This document shows positions 41,326-52,040 of a DNA stretch of 64,000 bases, piece by piece; positions within the stretch are counted from its first letter, which is position 1; every line of letters starts with the position of its first letter. A model generated the notes under the pieces. It was not told the DNA's origin and did no database searches. It saw nothing but the letters and a program-made list of their open reading frames with translations. The translations under genes were made by a program, and so were the position numbers. This stretch comes from Tetracentron sinense (lineage: Eukaryota > Streptophyta > Magnoliopsida > Trochodendrales > Trochodendraceae), in NCBI GenBank assembly GCA_015143295.1, contig CM026571.1:32516505-32580504 (forward strand). Direction: 5' to 3'.

Positions 41326-42885
41326 ATGCTGTCAAGAGTGAAGAACCCTGGCAAGAAACTAGTGGAGACAAAGAAGAAGAGTGCAAAAAGAAAAGAAGCT
41401 TCTAGTTCTTCAAAGCAATCTCAATCTCTCTTCATTTTCTCCAAAGCCTCTAAGAGATATCAAACCGTGTTCGCCAAGTGTATCCATATATACGGTAAAA
41501 TCGTGAACCTTTCTTTTTTCTCTGAAAATGGATTAAATCTAATTCATGACTGGTTGAAATCCCTCTATTGGACCTCATTCCTAGAATATAACGAGTCCAT
41601 GTACCCTGACCTAATGCGACGATTCTATACCAACTTCAAATATGATGAAAAGACTGTCGAAATTTCTACTCGTCTTCATGCAAGGACCTTCACCTTTCCC
41701 AGAGAAGTCCTTGAACAGATCTTTCATCTTCCAAGTTTTGAGTTCCAAGTTTACACCACAAACTAGTGAGTTGTACACCCTGGTTTGAATGTAATTGATG
41801 CTCGAAAGCTTATGTGCATCAATAAAAACATTTCTAAGGCTTTCCTACCTGGCCTTAAGGACCTCACCCTCGAGGCTCGTCTAATCCATCATATTATTTC
41901 ATATAATATCACGCCTAGGGGAGGTGGCAGAGACCACATGTCTTACTTTGACATTTTCTTGATGTGGTGCATCCTCACCACCAAGCCTATTGACCTAACT
42001 TTCATTATATTCCATCATATGTTAGAGGCTTCCAAGAAGGACATTGGTCATCTATCTTTTGGTCTTGCTTTGATCCGTATCTTTAAATTGTTCAAAATTC
42101 TCCTTCATATCTATCCTGATAGAGTGGACGCATCAGATAATGACTATTACTCAAAGGCCACTATCAGAAGAATGGGATATGCTTGGATCAAAGATAATCA
42201 TGTTTTGGTATCCAAACCCATTGCTCCGGCTCCTTCTCATAATCCAGCCACTACTCCTGCTCCCATTCCTACCCAAGATCGTTTTACCTCAGTTCCTACT
42301 GACTCCATTCCAGACTCTACTCCTACTCCTGTTATTCCTATCATCCCTACCTCAGCTCCTGGATTTTTAGATATTCCATCTTGCTCAATTGATGCAGCAG
42401 AGCCGAAGATTGAGCCAGAGTGAGACATCCTTGAGCAATTACCAGAGAGAGGACTCTCCTTAGATTGAGGATGCAAGACATTTTGATTTTCATGATTCCC
42501 TGAGGAGACCTACAGTGTCAGAGGACCAGATGAGCCTGATGATTAGTCCTCTATGGCTACTAGTATGGAGCACTTTCAGTTAGAGATGAGGGAGAGTCAG
42601 CTGAGATTTCAGTCTGAGATCAGAGAGAGGATAGCTTCTCTTGAGGCTAGCACAGCCAGCATTCAGTCAGAGATGGGAGCAATATTCGAGGTAGTAGTCC
42701 CTCGATTGGATGAGATTAGCTATGATGGGACTATAGTGAAGAACAGGGTAGATCCTATTCTATCCCTGATTGAGAGAAATGTAGTAGATGCTTTAGAGCA
42801 TAGGGAGAGGTTGAGAGATGATGTCTTTAACATGAATCAATCGGTCAAAGTTCAAGGTTCTTACCTCCATCAGATTTCACTTTAG
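41326..42885 (+). pseudogene. S1 env-like ORF (SIRE type)
   Basis: A single frame of about 520 codons follows pol, as in SIRE-like elements. It starts at 41326 with a Lys/Ser-rich N-terminus. A globular part (41450-42200) includes an ARLIHHIISYNITPRGG stretch, matching the plant-retroelement domain often labelled putative plant transposon protein. A Pro/Thr/Ser-rich hinge (42215-42370) follows, then a heptad-like, probably coiled-coil C-terminus (42553-42885). Stops break it at 41764-41769 (tandem TAG TGA), 42421-42423 and about 42466. Such ORFs are called env-like by position. A membrane role is unproven, and I see no clear signal peptide or transmembrane segment. Confidence 0.75.
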
Positions 42886-43140
42886 TGGGTGCTCAGGCGT
42901 CAATCATTAGTGATAGAGCTTCTTGAGTGACTCAGGTAGCTATTGAGCTTATGGATATCAGGGCTCGCATGTCACACATCCCAGTTCCTTTGGATGTAGA
43001 GGTTCCAGTGAGACTTAGGGAGAGACCCCAGGTGCAGACTATCTCCAATGACAACACTATTACTGACCCCAAAGGCAAGGACAAGATCTCTTAGAAGAGA
43101 AAAAGAGATGAAGGAAAAGGAAAATGAAGACTATTTTTTC
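42886..43140 (+). pseudogene. Degraded tail of the env-like ORF
   Basis: The coding look continues in other frames (ARMSHIPVPLD-like text near 42970) up to a Lys-rich end near 43130. Frameshifts prevent one reading. Confidence 0.5.
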
Positions 43141-43215
43141 TTGGAGATATACAAATTTTTTTTGGCATATATTTTTTATTTGCATCTTTTTGATTATGCC
43201 AAGGGGGAGAAATAT
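43141..43215 (+). other. SIRE hairpin and GGGGGAG box
   Basis: TTTTTTGGCATA and, about 35 bp later, TATGCCAAGGGGGAGAAA form an inverted TTGGCAT/ATGCCAA pair ending in a purine box. This signature recurs after the env-like region of SIRE-like elements. Reverse copy S2 has its counterpart at 56440-56485. Confidence 0.7.
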
Positions 43216-43554
43216 GAACATGACTTGACTTTGCTTTGATGTAATTTTTTATGAAATTGAATGACTTACTTTTAAATGCTTTACTCGTCATTACTAGTGA
43301 TTGTAATACTTTTGGAATAAATATATCTCTTGAAATAAATATGCATATGAGTTAAATTTGTTAAAATTTATATGAATGCATATGTTTAGGGGGAGCCACC
43401 TCAAAACTGTTATTTAAATCATATATTGAGGGGGGCTTTTTTCCAAGCTATGAGCACGGATTTCTGTGACCACTCATAAGGATATATATACCCTCATGGG
43501 TGTGTGAAAGTTGATATTTAAGAGTCACCACCTATTCATTCAGAAAGGATAAGT
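43216..43554 (+). other. S1 3' untranslated region, left part
   Basis: Non-coding, with two more purine boxes (GGGGGAGCC at 43390, GAGGGGGGC at 43429). It stops at TAAGT (43550-43554). After removal of 43555-51999 it reads straight on into the purine tract at 52030. Confidence 0.6.
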
Positions 43555-43558
43555 CTCC

Positions 43559-46166
43559 TGTAGTGCCCTAGATTTTCTACAAGCACTGTTCATGTGCAAG
43601 GACTGTTCATGTGAGTGAATTGTGTCGAGGGCACTACTATTGGAAGGGTCAAAGGCCTTTATTATAAGTTGGGTTTGCTTAATGAGAGTGAGGGTTTCCT
43701 CATGGCTTGAGAGTGATGGGAGTCGGTGTATGAATCAAGAAGTGTAAGGTGTTTTGGGAGAACATGCAAGAGAATAAAAACCCTCTAAGTATCAATTTGA
43801 GCGATTTCGTAGCGGTCGGGGCCTCCCATGCATTTGGGTTGTGCCCAATGGGTTACCTTAGTTGGTTTAAGAACCTAGGGTCGGGAGTTATGAGAATGGA
43901 GTAGGGGTTGGATTCGAGGTGGATGGGTTATGAAAATACCCTTAGTATGTATGTAGAAACCCGAAACCGAGTTCCCTAGGCCGAGAATAGTGCCATGAAT
44001 AGTGTGTGAATAGTGCCTTGTGTGGAATGTGTAAAGGCTTAAGGCCTTCACATTTTGTTCTTGGTAGGATGGTCCATTTTGTTCTAGTTAGTGTGTTGAG
44101 TTAAGTGAGGATTGTAGGTGAATAGTGCTAGTGCATGAGGCATAAAGAGGCCGGAGCCTCTCATACATGTCGGTGTGAATTTAATGTTCATTGAGGTGGG
44201 TTAAAAAACCTATGGAGAATGATTTATAAGATGTGAGTAGGGTGTTGGATCCAAGGGAAAAGAGTATGAAAACACTCGAAGTGTTCTAGGTGTTGAAAAG
44301 GTATGTTTTGGCATTTACCTCAACTTTAAAGGGCTCTAGTTTAGTCATCGTTGCTCGGAATCAAGTGAGTATTAAATTTTTGGAAAGGTATTAGAACCCT
44401 CTTCGAGGTTCATGTTTACCATTTTTCTAGATTTTGAGTTGGGGTTAAGTCAAACGTCCAATTTCCAAAATCGGATCTGCTGCAATATGGGTTGACGAAA
44501 CCTATTTGCAGATCAGTCGGATTTAGAGCCATTTTTGGAAGAGTAAAAATCAAAATTTGGAGTTTTGAAAAATATGATAGTTGTTTCTCTTCGAAAGAGG
44601 AATCCAACGCAAGTTGAATCGTCAAAATTGGACTACCGAGTCAAACGTTATGGGCAAAATACCAAATGACGTTTTTGCAGACAAACTCGCTCGAGCGAGA
44701 TCCAAACCCGCTTGAGCGAGATTGACTAAACTTCAATTTTTGAGTCTCGGGAGCAACCCGCTCGAGCGAGATGGAAGCCCGCTCGAGCGAGATTGCCCAG
44801 AAATGTTTTTTTTTAGGTTTTCCACTAACCTAACACCTATATATACCCCATTTTCGGGGGACCAAAGTTTCTAACACTTAGAGAATGACTTTTGGAGATA
44901 AAAAGGAGGATACTTAGGTTTCCAAAAAGGGGGGTTTCTCTCAATATCAAGAAACCCCCAAATTCAATCTTCAAGCTTCTCAAGACCAAATGGGGAAGCA
45001 AAGATCGTGCAAGCCAAGACTTTTACCATGAACTAAGCCACGAGGAAACGATCACAAGGGGATTTCGTGAGAAGATCAAGAGGAGCTCAAATTCCTCACT
45101 TCTCAAGCTTCCACAAGCTTGGATCTTCAAGCTAGGATCTTCCTCCTCAAGTAGGATTCTCCTCCATCGAACTTGGGGGCTTCTATTCAAGGGTTTTCCT
45201 CAAAAATAGGAGTTAATCCTCCAAGGTTAGTGCACCATCACTAGCTCACTTAGTAATAACCTAGTTTTTCTTAAATTGAGAATGGTTTGAGCTGGTGTAA
45301 ACCCAAATTTCTATATTCAACTAATAATGCCCTAATTTGTACAAGATAATTAAGTGGTGAATGGGATGTGGAATGTTGGATGTGAGATGATTAAATTTTG
45401 GCTATGAATGTGTTGTACACTAAGTGTCCGATGAAATGTATGAATGAGAACGACATGAATAAAAGAAAGGTTTTAAAAGCATGATTTATGTAGTTTTCCT
45501 AAAAAGGCGATTTAAATTAGATGCTCTATATATAATTGTTAAATTTTCATGTGATTACAAATTGAAATGCTACATGCTATCCTCTCAATTGTCCATGTTA
45601 TTAAGAATTGCCACAATTGCTACACCCAAGCACGCTTGCATGCCTGAACCGAATTTTGTACAAGTAATATAAAACACAATCAAGAACGAGACGATTAAAT
45701 TCTATAAGACTAGAATAAGATTTAAGCACGATAAGAAAGTCCATAAGACACGGAGAAAGTGAAATTGTAAGTAAAACTATTATCTAGCTTTGCTATCTTG
45801 CAATAGTGCAAGTATGATTTTGAATGAGATGTAAGTAAAACCACTATATATCTTGGTTATCATACTAAGATTGAAGGAATGATCAAATATGTGATTTAGC
45901 TTGCTAGGATGCAAATGTAAAAATATGACTTGGGGTAAAACTAGAAAATGATCAAATGATTGAATAGAGAGTTGAGATTTGGGGGTTTTTCAATAACATG
46001 ATTAATATGGCTATATTGTAAGTAAAATATTATTACCTACAAATAAGGCATGATTTTGAGCATTATGTGAGGATTTAGGCTTAAAGGCCATAGTATTGAT
46101 GATGTGATGAAATGCATGGAAAATATGCTATGTTCCTAGAATTTTTCAAGTATACTATAGTGATCA
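43559..46166 (+). repeat. Family-A solo LTR A9, 5' part
   Basis: It starts TGTAGTGCCCTAG after TCTCC (43554-43558). The LTR ends GGGGCGTTACA at 49439, followed by TCTCT, so the duplication has one mismatch. It is interrupted by a reverse G1-type LTR at 46167-47972 and carries the GCTCGAGC array and TATA box. Without the insert it is about 4.07 kb, the longest family-A copy, partly because of its 62-bp array. Confidence 0.82.
44684..44847 (+). promoter_or_regulatory. A9 GCTCGAGC palindrome array and TATA box
   Basis: Four CGCTCGAGCGAG-type words start at about 44688, 44707, 44759 and 44779, one decayed to GCTTGAGC. A TATA box (CTATATATAC, 44838-44847) follows about 45 bp later. The layout mirrors A7. 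Confidence 0.75.
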
Positions 46167-47972
46167 TGTGATGCCCCGAACCCGCGCCTGGGAAATCAAG
46201 TTCCAAGACGTGTGCTCGTTCGTCATAACCATGCATGCGGAAGACTTTACCCGCAAAAATGCGGGGATTTTCAACTTTTATAATCTCGTAATTCATTACC
46301 TGAGGTCACTCAGGGCTATTTCACCCTATTTCGAGGTTCCCAACCTCAATTTCCAAGTTCATCCAATCATTGTCTACACCATTAGGTTACCATCCTAGAC
46401 AACCGCTCACACTCTATCCTTGAGTCCGCAGACTCAATCAATTGGCCTTCACCCGTATTCAACCTAAGTCGCTATCTATTTCCAAATCCATTAACATTAA
46501 CTTTGTTACTATGGCGTCCCATACCCCCATGATAACTATCGAGATCAACTGGGCTTACACCCAATGAAATCAAACCTTGAGTCCTTAGACTTCGTACAAC
46601 CTTGAGTCCATAAACTCCATACAACCTTGAGTCATTAGACTTCGTACAACCTTGAGTCTGTAGACTCTATACTTAATCCGGCCCTTCACCTGCTAGAACC
46701 AACACAATCGTCTGGGCATGCCATTGCCCGAAAGATCTTCTCAATTTCTCTAGTCTAGTTTTTGGCCACTAATGGATTGGTGGCACCGGAGAACGAGTTC
46801 GGTTTAAGTCTCCTGAACTTCTCAAGTCTATTACCGTTCCCTTGCTCTTGTTCTAGATTAATAGGGACACGGCTACCACTCTGTTACCATTGAATCAATT
46901 TTGTTATAGTAGTGATGGCCTCAAATGTTCCGGCCAGAGTATTTCCAAGTGCTCGTCTAGGCGGCATCACATTCCTATTACAAAAATAACAACGTTTTAC
47001 TATCTCGTAATAGGGACATCAAAAACATCCAAAGATATCAAAAAATATTTCACTCATCTATCCTACTTAGGCTAATAATGTTTAATTCTCTTTTGGTATA
47101 GTAAGACTTCCACTTACACTCTCCTGGAGATGATCTATATCTCCAGCTTTCACTCCTAACAATATACGCAAGGTTTTAAATCATCATTTGATTCGAAACT
47201 GGTAGTGTACGATGGTCCTAATTGAGTCTGATGAGCTTATATAAGCAGTAACAACCGGTCATCACAATAACCCATCATAAGCAAATACGTTACCTCACTG
47301 GCTACAATAGCCGTTACTTTTGGCGCCACAACTGCGTCAGTAAACTTTCAGAATCCATCAAGTATAACTCCTTTCCAATCGGCAACTGCTTCCAAATCTG
47401 AAAACATAAAATGAGAGGAGTGAGCTATAGAGCCTAGCAAAATCCACAATCCATCTAGGCTATTTTCCACCTAGTAACAATCATCATCATCAATAACAAT
47501 ATAGTGTTGCAATACAATTCTCGTATTATGCCTCGGTACGGCATATCTATCAGATCACAGACAACACAACTATCTGACTCAGCCATGGTGGGGACTTCTA
47601 TCCTCACGGTATATCTATCAGATAACACAACCATCTGACTCAACCACGGTACGGATGACATATCTATCAGAGGCATCACAACCTACTGACTTAGCCTCGA
47701 AACGACATATCTATCAGATAACACAACCATTTGACTCAGTCACGGTACGGATGACATATCTATCAGAGGTGACACTTCTTTCACGCTTTTCGAGATCTCT
47801 AGGGGCAAAACGAACACTGCCAACACATTCGGAAAGAAGATCAACGCCCAAAGTGAAGCTCCTTGCCTTCAAACCTGATTTTCCACAAATTTATCAAACA
47901 CTTAACTAATCAACCTCAGTTAAGGACCCATAAACGTAAAATTTTAGTCTATTAAAATTCCGGGTCGTTACA
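46167..47972 (-). repeat. Solo G1-type LTR, shortened
   Basis: The plus strand starts TGTGATGCCCC and ends GGTCGTTACA, the reverse complements of the G1 LTR ends. Perfect GATCA duplications flank it at 46162-46166 and 47973-47977. At 1,806 bp it is about 1.2 kb shorter than the G1 LTR. The TATA and GA-rich middle are missing. A block of CATATCTATCAGA repeats remains at 47520-47770. Confidence 0.9.
47520..47770 (-). repeat. TATCTATCAGA repeats in the solo G1-type LTR
   Basis: Five units contain CATATCTATCAGA and CATCTGACTCA-like words, spaced about 50-60 bp. They correspond to the degenerate repeat zone of the G1 LTR. Confidence 0.7.
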
Positions 47973-48183
47973 GATCACATGTTTTGTATGAATTCACATA
48001 AATTGTTAAGGCCTTCCATATGTACATGATAATACTCACAAGCACTCCACGCACGATAAGTCTTGCATGATCGAGTTTACACATAAGCATGTTTTTCAAA
48101 AGAATCATATGAGAGCTTGTCAAGGGCAATTTATAAGAAAGGGGCATAAGCTCATAGTAAAGCTCATAAGGACTTGTAAGAAC

Positions 48184-48720
48184 TCGCCACTAATCATCTG
48201 ATATTCCCAAGTTACTTTGGGTGGGTGTTTAGTGGAATGGTAAGAACTTGACTAATCATTTGATATTCCCAAGTTACTTTGGGTGGGTGTTTAGTGGAAT
48301 GGTAAGAACTTGACTAATCATATGATATTCCCAAGTTACTTTGGGTGGCTGTTTAGTGGGATGACAAGAACTTGACTAATCATCTGATATTCCCAGGTTA
48401 CTTTGGGTGGGTGTTTAGTGGGATGGTAAGAACTTGACTAATCATCTGATATTCCTAAGTTACTTTGGGTGGGTGTTTAGTGGGATGGTAAGAACTTGAC
48501 TAATCATCTGATATTCCCAAGTTACTTTGGTTGGGTGTTTAGTGGGATGGTAAGAACTTGACTAGTCATTTGATATTCCCAAGTTACTTTGGGTGGGTGT
48601 TTAGTGGGATGGTACGAAGGGCGCCACTAGGGAAGAACTTGTAAGAACTCGCCACTAACCATCTGATATTCCCAAGTTACTTTGGGTGGATGTTTAGTGA
48701 GAGGGCAAGAACTTGTAAGA
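48184..48720 (+). repeat. 62-bp tandem array in LTR A9
   Basis: TGATATTCCYAAGTTACTTT occurs at 48199, 48261, 48323, 48385, 48447, 48509 and 48571, all exactly 62 bp apart. An eighth copy at 48664 follows a 93-bp gap. The high identity marks it as the most recent expansion in the window. Confidence 0.93.
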
Positions 48721-49013
48721 ACTCGTGTGCTCACAAGAAAGGTTATAAGAACTCGTATGCTCACAAGGACTCATAAGAACTCGTATGCTCACAAGAACTT
48801 GTAAGAACTCGTATGTGCACAATAACTCACAAGAACTATAGATGATGTTGTTTTCCATGAGAATTACGATGTGTCAAATTATAGTTTACTTTCATGAGAA
48901 ATATGATGTGACAAATGATTTGTATGTTGCTTTAAGAATATATTTTAAACTGTATTCAGTTAAGCACTCTCATGTAATTATATTATGTTATTACTATGGT
49001 TAGTTAGTAGCTT

Positions 49014-49045
49014 GTACTCGTTGAGTATTTCATGTTCAGCCGTAC
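49014..49045 (+). promoter_or_regulatory. Family-A stem-loop in A9
   Basis: This is a 32-bp element with arms GTTGAG/TTCAGC around TATTTCATG. A GTTGGCAGGTAC word follows. Confidence 0.65.
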
Positions 49046-50572
49046 ATTTATGTTGGCAGGTACACTATACGATATCTACACTCCAGTTCCTTGGATTAAG
49101 GCGGTTCGTGGAGAGCAGGAGATCGCTCGGATTGTCACCCAGATATGAGGGGTTTAGAGATGTGGCCCAATGGTGAGGTTGAGTGAGAGAGACATGTAAT
49201 TTGGGTTTTATGTCTGGGGATATTGTATCACTTGAGTATGTAACTCAGGTGAAGGTTTGCTTGTAGATGTTTCAGTTTTCAGTTATTGTAAACAGTTGTA
49301 CTTGGAATACAGTTAAATTATTAAAGAAATTTTTAGTTCACTATTCAGATGGCCTTTTATACTCTTTGTAGGATGGTTCTAAGTGGAAGTGACGTCGCCA
49401 AAGCCCCGTAACTACTAAAGGGGATTTTGGGGCGTTACATCTCTTGAGTTTGGATAAGGTCTTGGTCTGCGAGTGAGATTAGGGTAAGAGGTTCAGTTAA
49501 GTTCGGGGAAAGTGTTAGGCACCTTGAGGCTTCTGTTTTACAATGGTTCCGTACTCTCCAGGTGTAAGCCAACTAAAGTTTAATCTTGTTTTAAAATGTC
49601 GGGATGTTTAAGTTAACACTAATCAAAGAAAAGGGAAAGCTAACTGGGGTCAAACCCGGGTTGGGTTGCCTACGTACTCACAGGGTGAGATCAGACCGAG
49701 CGTAGCTCTGGTACGTGAGCCTGTGCCGTGGCTAGGGGCGTGTGTGTGTGCACCAAGGGTGGCTAACATGGACTAGTCCGGTAGACTAGGGTTTGATTGA
49801 CTGAGGAAGGTCAAGTGCAAGGTATTCAAGCCTGGTAGGCTTAGGTGTAGTCCGATAGACTAGGGTGGAGCTTGGCCAGGGTTAGGATTGCTAACCGAGG
49901 TTAGGCCAAAATAACCATGGTTAGGGTTGCCAACTACAATTGAGGGGAGGTGAGATTTAGCCCGGTAGGCTAAGGGGAGGCTCTGTAGGCTGAAGGTAAG
50001 TCCGGTAGACTTGGTTTTTAGGCCTGGTAGGCCGTAAACCGAAAGTAACTGCGATTAGGGTTGCTAATCAGAGTTAATGGGGATCCAACTGTGGTTAGGG
50101 TTGCTAACTGTGGTCAGGGTTAGGGAAAGGGCCAAAGTCAGTTTTAAGGTCTAAGTTATCTTTTAGGAATTTCTGATTAATTTCTTCAAATTTGTGGGGT
50201 TAAGGGGTGCTTAACCGCGGTTAAATTCTAACCGGAGGTGTATTTAACCATGATTAAGGGTCTGGTAAAGTTTGAGGTGGGCCCAGGGGGCTAGGTAAGG
50301 CCTAAAGTGGCCTCCTACCAAGCCTAGACCCCTACAAAAGCCCAAAATCAATAATAAAATTAATATCGGTAATCAGATTACTGACATTAAAATAGTACTT
50401 TTAACTGTTGTTTTTGCACTCTGTTAACTAGGGTTAGGATGTAACCTAGGGTGGTCTGAGATCGTGGGGACCAAGAGGGAGGTCCAAGGAAAAGTTTGAG
50501 TTTGTGTAGGCTCCAGGGAGTGCTTAGAGTGGGCCCCACAGAGCTGCAAAGGCACTTTAACAGAAAGTGCAA

Positions 50573-50650
50573 ATTGGCGGTAAATGTTTTACCGCCAATC
50601 TTAAAATAGGCCAAAAACCAACTGTCGGTAGAAGCACTACTGCCAATATG
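50573..50650. repeat. GGCGGTAAA hairpin pair
   Basis: ATTGGCGGTAAA (50573-50584) and TTTACCGCCAAT (50588-50599) are perfect 12-bp arms around TGT. A degenerate second hairpin (CTGTCGGTAGAA...CTACTGCCAAT) lies near 50620-50650. Confidence 0.8.
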
Positions 50651-51500
50651 CCTAGTACTAATTTTCTTGGATTTAACCATAGTTAGGCTTAACCCAAGCA
50701 CCTGGAAGGACCAGGTGAGGACAAGGGAGGTGAGAGGGGTTCACTTTGGGCACTGGACATGGACTAGGGCCCACCTAAGTAGGCTAAACAAGCTGCAATA
50801 GTGAAAGGCCAAGAATGGCGGTACTGAGATTAGCCATTCCTAGTTTTGCTTAAAAACCAGTTTTCTGCCCTATGGCCTATGCCCAGAGGTGTCTAGGGGT
50901 TCCCTTATGAACTAAGGGACCCCCAGAGGATCTGTGGTGATCTCCAATGCTTGAAAAGGATGGATATACCCGTAGGGGTTCACCACACCTATGAACAAGG
51001 TGGATGAACACCCTGTTGGGTTTGGGCTGCTAACTAAACATTAAGAAAGCATAACAAACATCCCTTGGAGATGACCAGGGCCTCACATTGATTACAAAAG
51101 AGAAAAATGGTGGGTAGGGAATGCCTACCTTGATGCTCTGTTCGTTGGCCGAAGGTGGGGGCCTGCAACAGTGGAGGTGGTGCTTTGGTGATGGGCTGTA
51201 GCAGTTGGGGGAGTTTGAGGTAGGTCCAGAAAGGATCTTGGGATTACGACCAGGAGGTGAAGAGGGGAGAGCCTGGGCGTTTGGCAACAGGGGTTCACCT
51301 ATGGGATTTTGCAGATGCTGTTTACAGTGAAGGGGGTTGGGTTTTATAGGAGAGGACCTTGGGGACCTAAGGGGCATTGATGGGAAGGGGGAGAAGGTGG
51401 TTAGAACCTGTAGGGGTCGAGTAGGAAGGCTGAAGGGAGAGTTTGAAGTGAGGGTGGAGTGTGCATGACATTTGCAGTGCTGGAAACCCGAGTTCAAATA

Positions 51501-51574
51501 GTGTCGGTAGATGGTCTATCGACAATATGAAAACATGTCAAATTTAGATTGTCGGTAGACCCTCTACCGACAAT
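51501..51574. repeat. TGTCGGTAGA hairpin pair
   Basis: ATTGTCGGTAGA (51548-51559) and TCTACCGACAAT (51563-51574) are perfect 12-bp arms around CCC. An imperfect copy is at 51501-51526. Both are related to the 50573 hairpin. Confidence 0.8.
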
Positions 51575-52004
51575 AAGAAAACTTATATGAATTGGGCCTG
51601 GCCCAGCATAAACAGGTATGGGGGGTTTGCCCTAAGGGTTTTGGGCCTTGTGGGCCTAGTTTTAAGGGTTCAAGCCCTATAGGCCATGGATTCTAGGGTT
51701 TAAGCCCTTACGGCTCTAGGGCTAGGCTAGGGCTTCAGCTAGGGTCACCTAGGGCTAGGTTTTGGACATGGTTTTTTACACCAGGGGTTGAACTAGGGTA
51801 AACTAGGGATAGGTCCTAGGGTTTAGCTGGGGTTTACCTAGGGTTAGGGTTTGGTACTAGGGATTTTCTAGGGTTTGACTCAGGGTGTTACCTAGGACTA
51901 TCTAGAGGCTTACCTAGGTTTAGGAGATTTGGTAGGGGGTAACCATGGTTAAAAGACTTTAACCATGGTTAGATGGAGTGTAAAAATTGGGTTCTTACAT
52001 AAGT

Positions 52005-52040
52005 CATTCATTGTTATGTCATCATCAAAAATGGGGAGAT
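52005..52040 (+). other. S1 3' UTR end and polypurine tract
   Basis: TCATCATCAAAAATGGGGAGAT directly precedes the LTR and is the usual SIRE/Tork-type primer for plus-strand synthesis. Its presence left of the LTR means this LTR closes an element lying to the left. Confidence 0.7.

Larger units (their letters stand above)
47978..49439 (+). repeat. Family-A solo LTR A9, 3' part
   Basis: This continues A9. It holds the 62-bp array (48184-48720), short AAGAACTCGTATGCTCAC repeats (48715-48835) and the stem-loop (49014-49045). It ends GGGGCGTTACA at 49439. Confidence 0.85.
43555..51999. mobile_element. Composite insert in the S1 3' UTR
   Basis: TAAGT at 43550-43554 and 52000-52004 flanks this interval, and the outer text joins sensibly across it. 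Its own sequence is 43555-43558 plus 49445-51999, about 2.56 kb. On the minus strand it starts TGTAAGAACCC, as LTRs do, but the other end does not finish in CA directly at the duplication, being four bases off. LTR A9 sits only four bases from its left edge. A GTTGCCTACG word (49676) matches the repeat tail at 59.7-60.7 kb, so a Tat-type Gypsy LTR is possible. Confidence 0.55.
49445..51999 (-). repeat. LTR-like body of the composite insert
   Basis: 2.56 kb without coding content. GGTTAGGGTTGCTAAC-like and GGTAGGCTTAG-like words recur (49770-50120), and TAGGGTTT/CTAGGG words fill 51700-51950. On the minus strand a possible TATA (CTATAAAACC, about 51336-51345) has palindromes upstream (51501-51574) and more at 50573-50650. 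This again resembles an LTR promoter. Orientation is inferred from the TGTAAGAACCC end and this TATA. Confidence 0.5.

Noticed and set aside
50565-51580. CACTA transposon sub-terminal repeats
   Set aside because: GGCGGTAAA-type hairpins look similar, but no CACTA ends, 3-bp duplication or transposase was found; the placement before a TATA box fits an LTR better.
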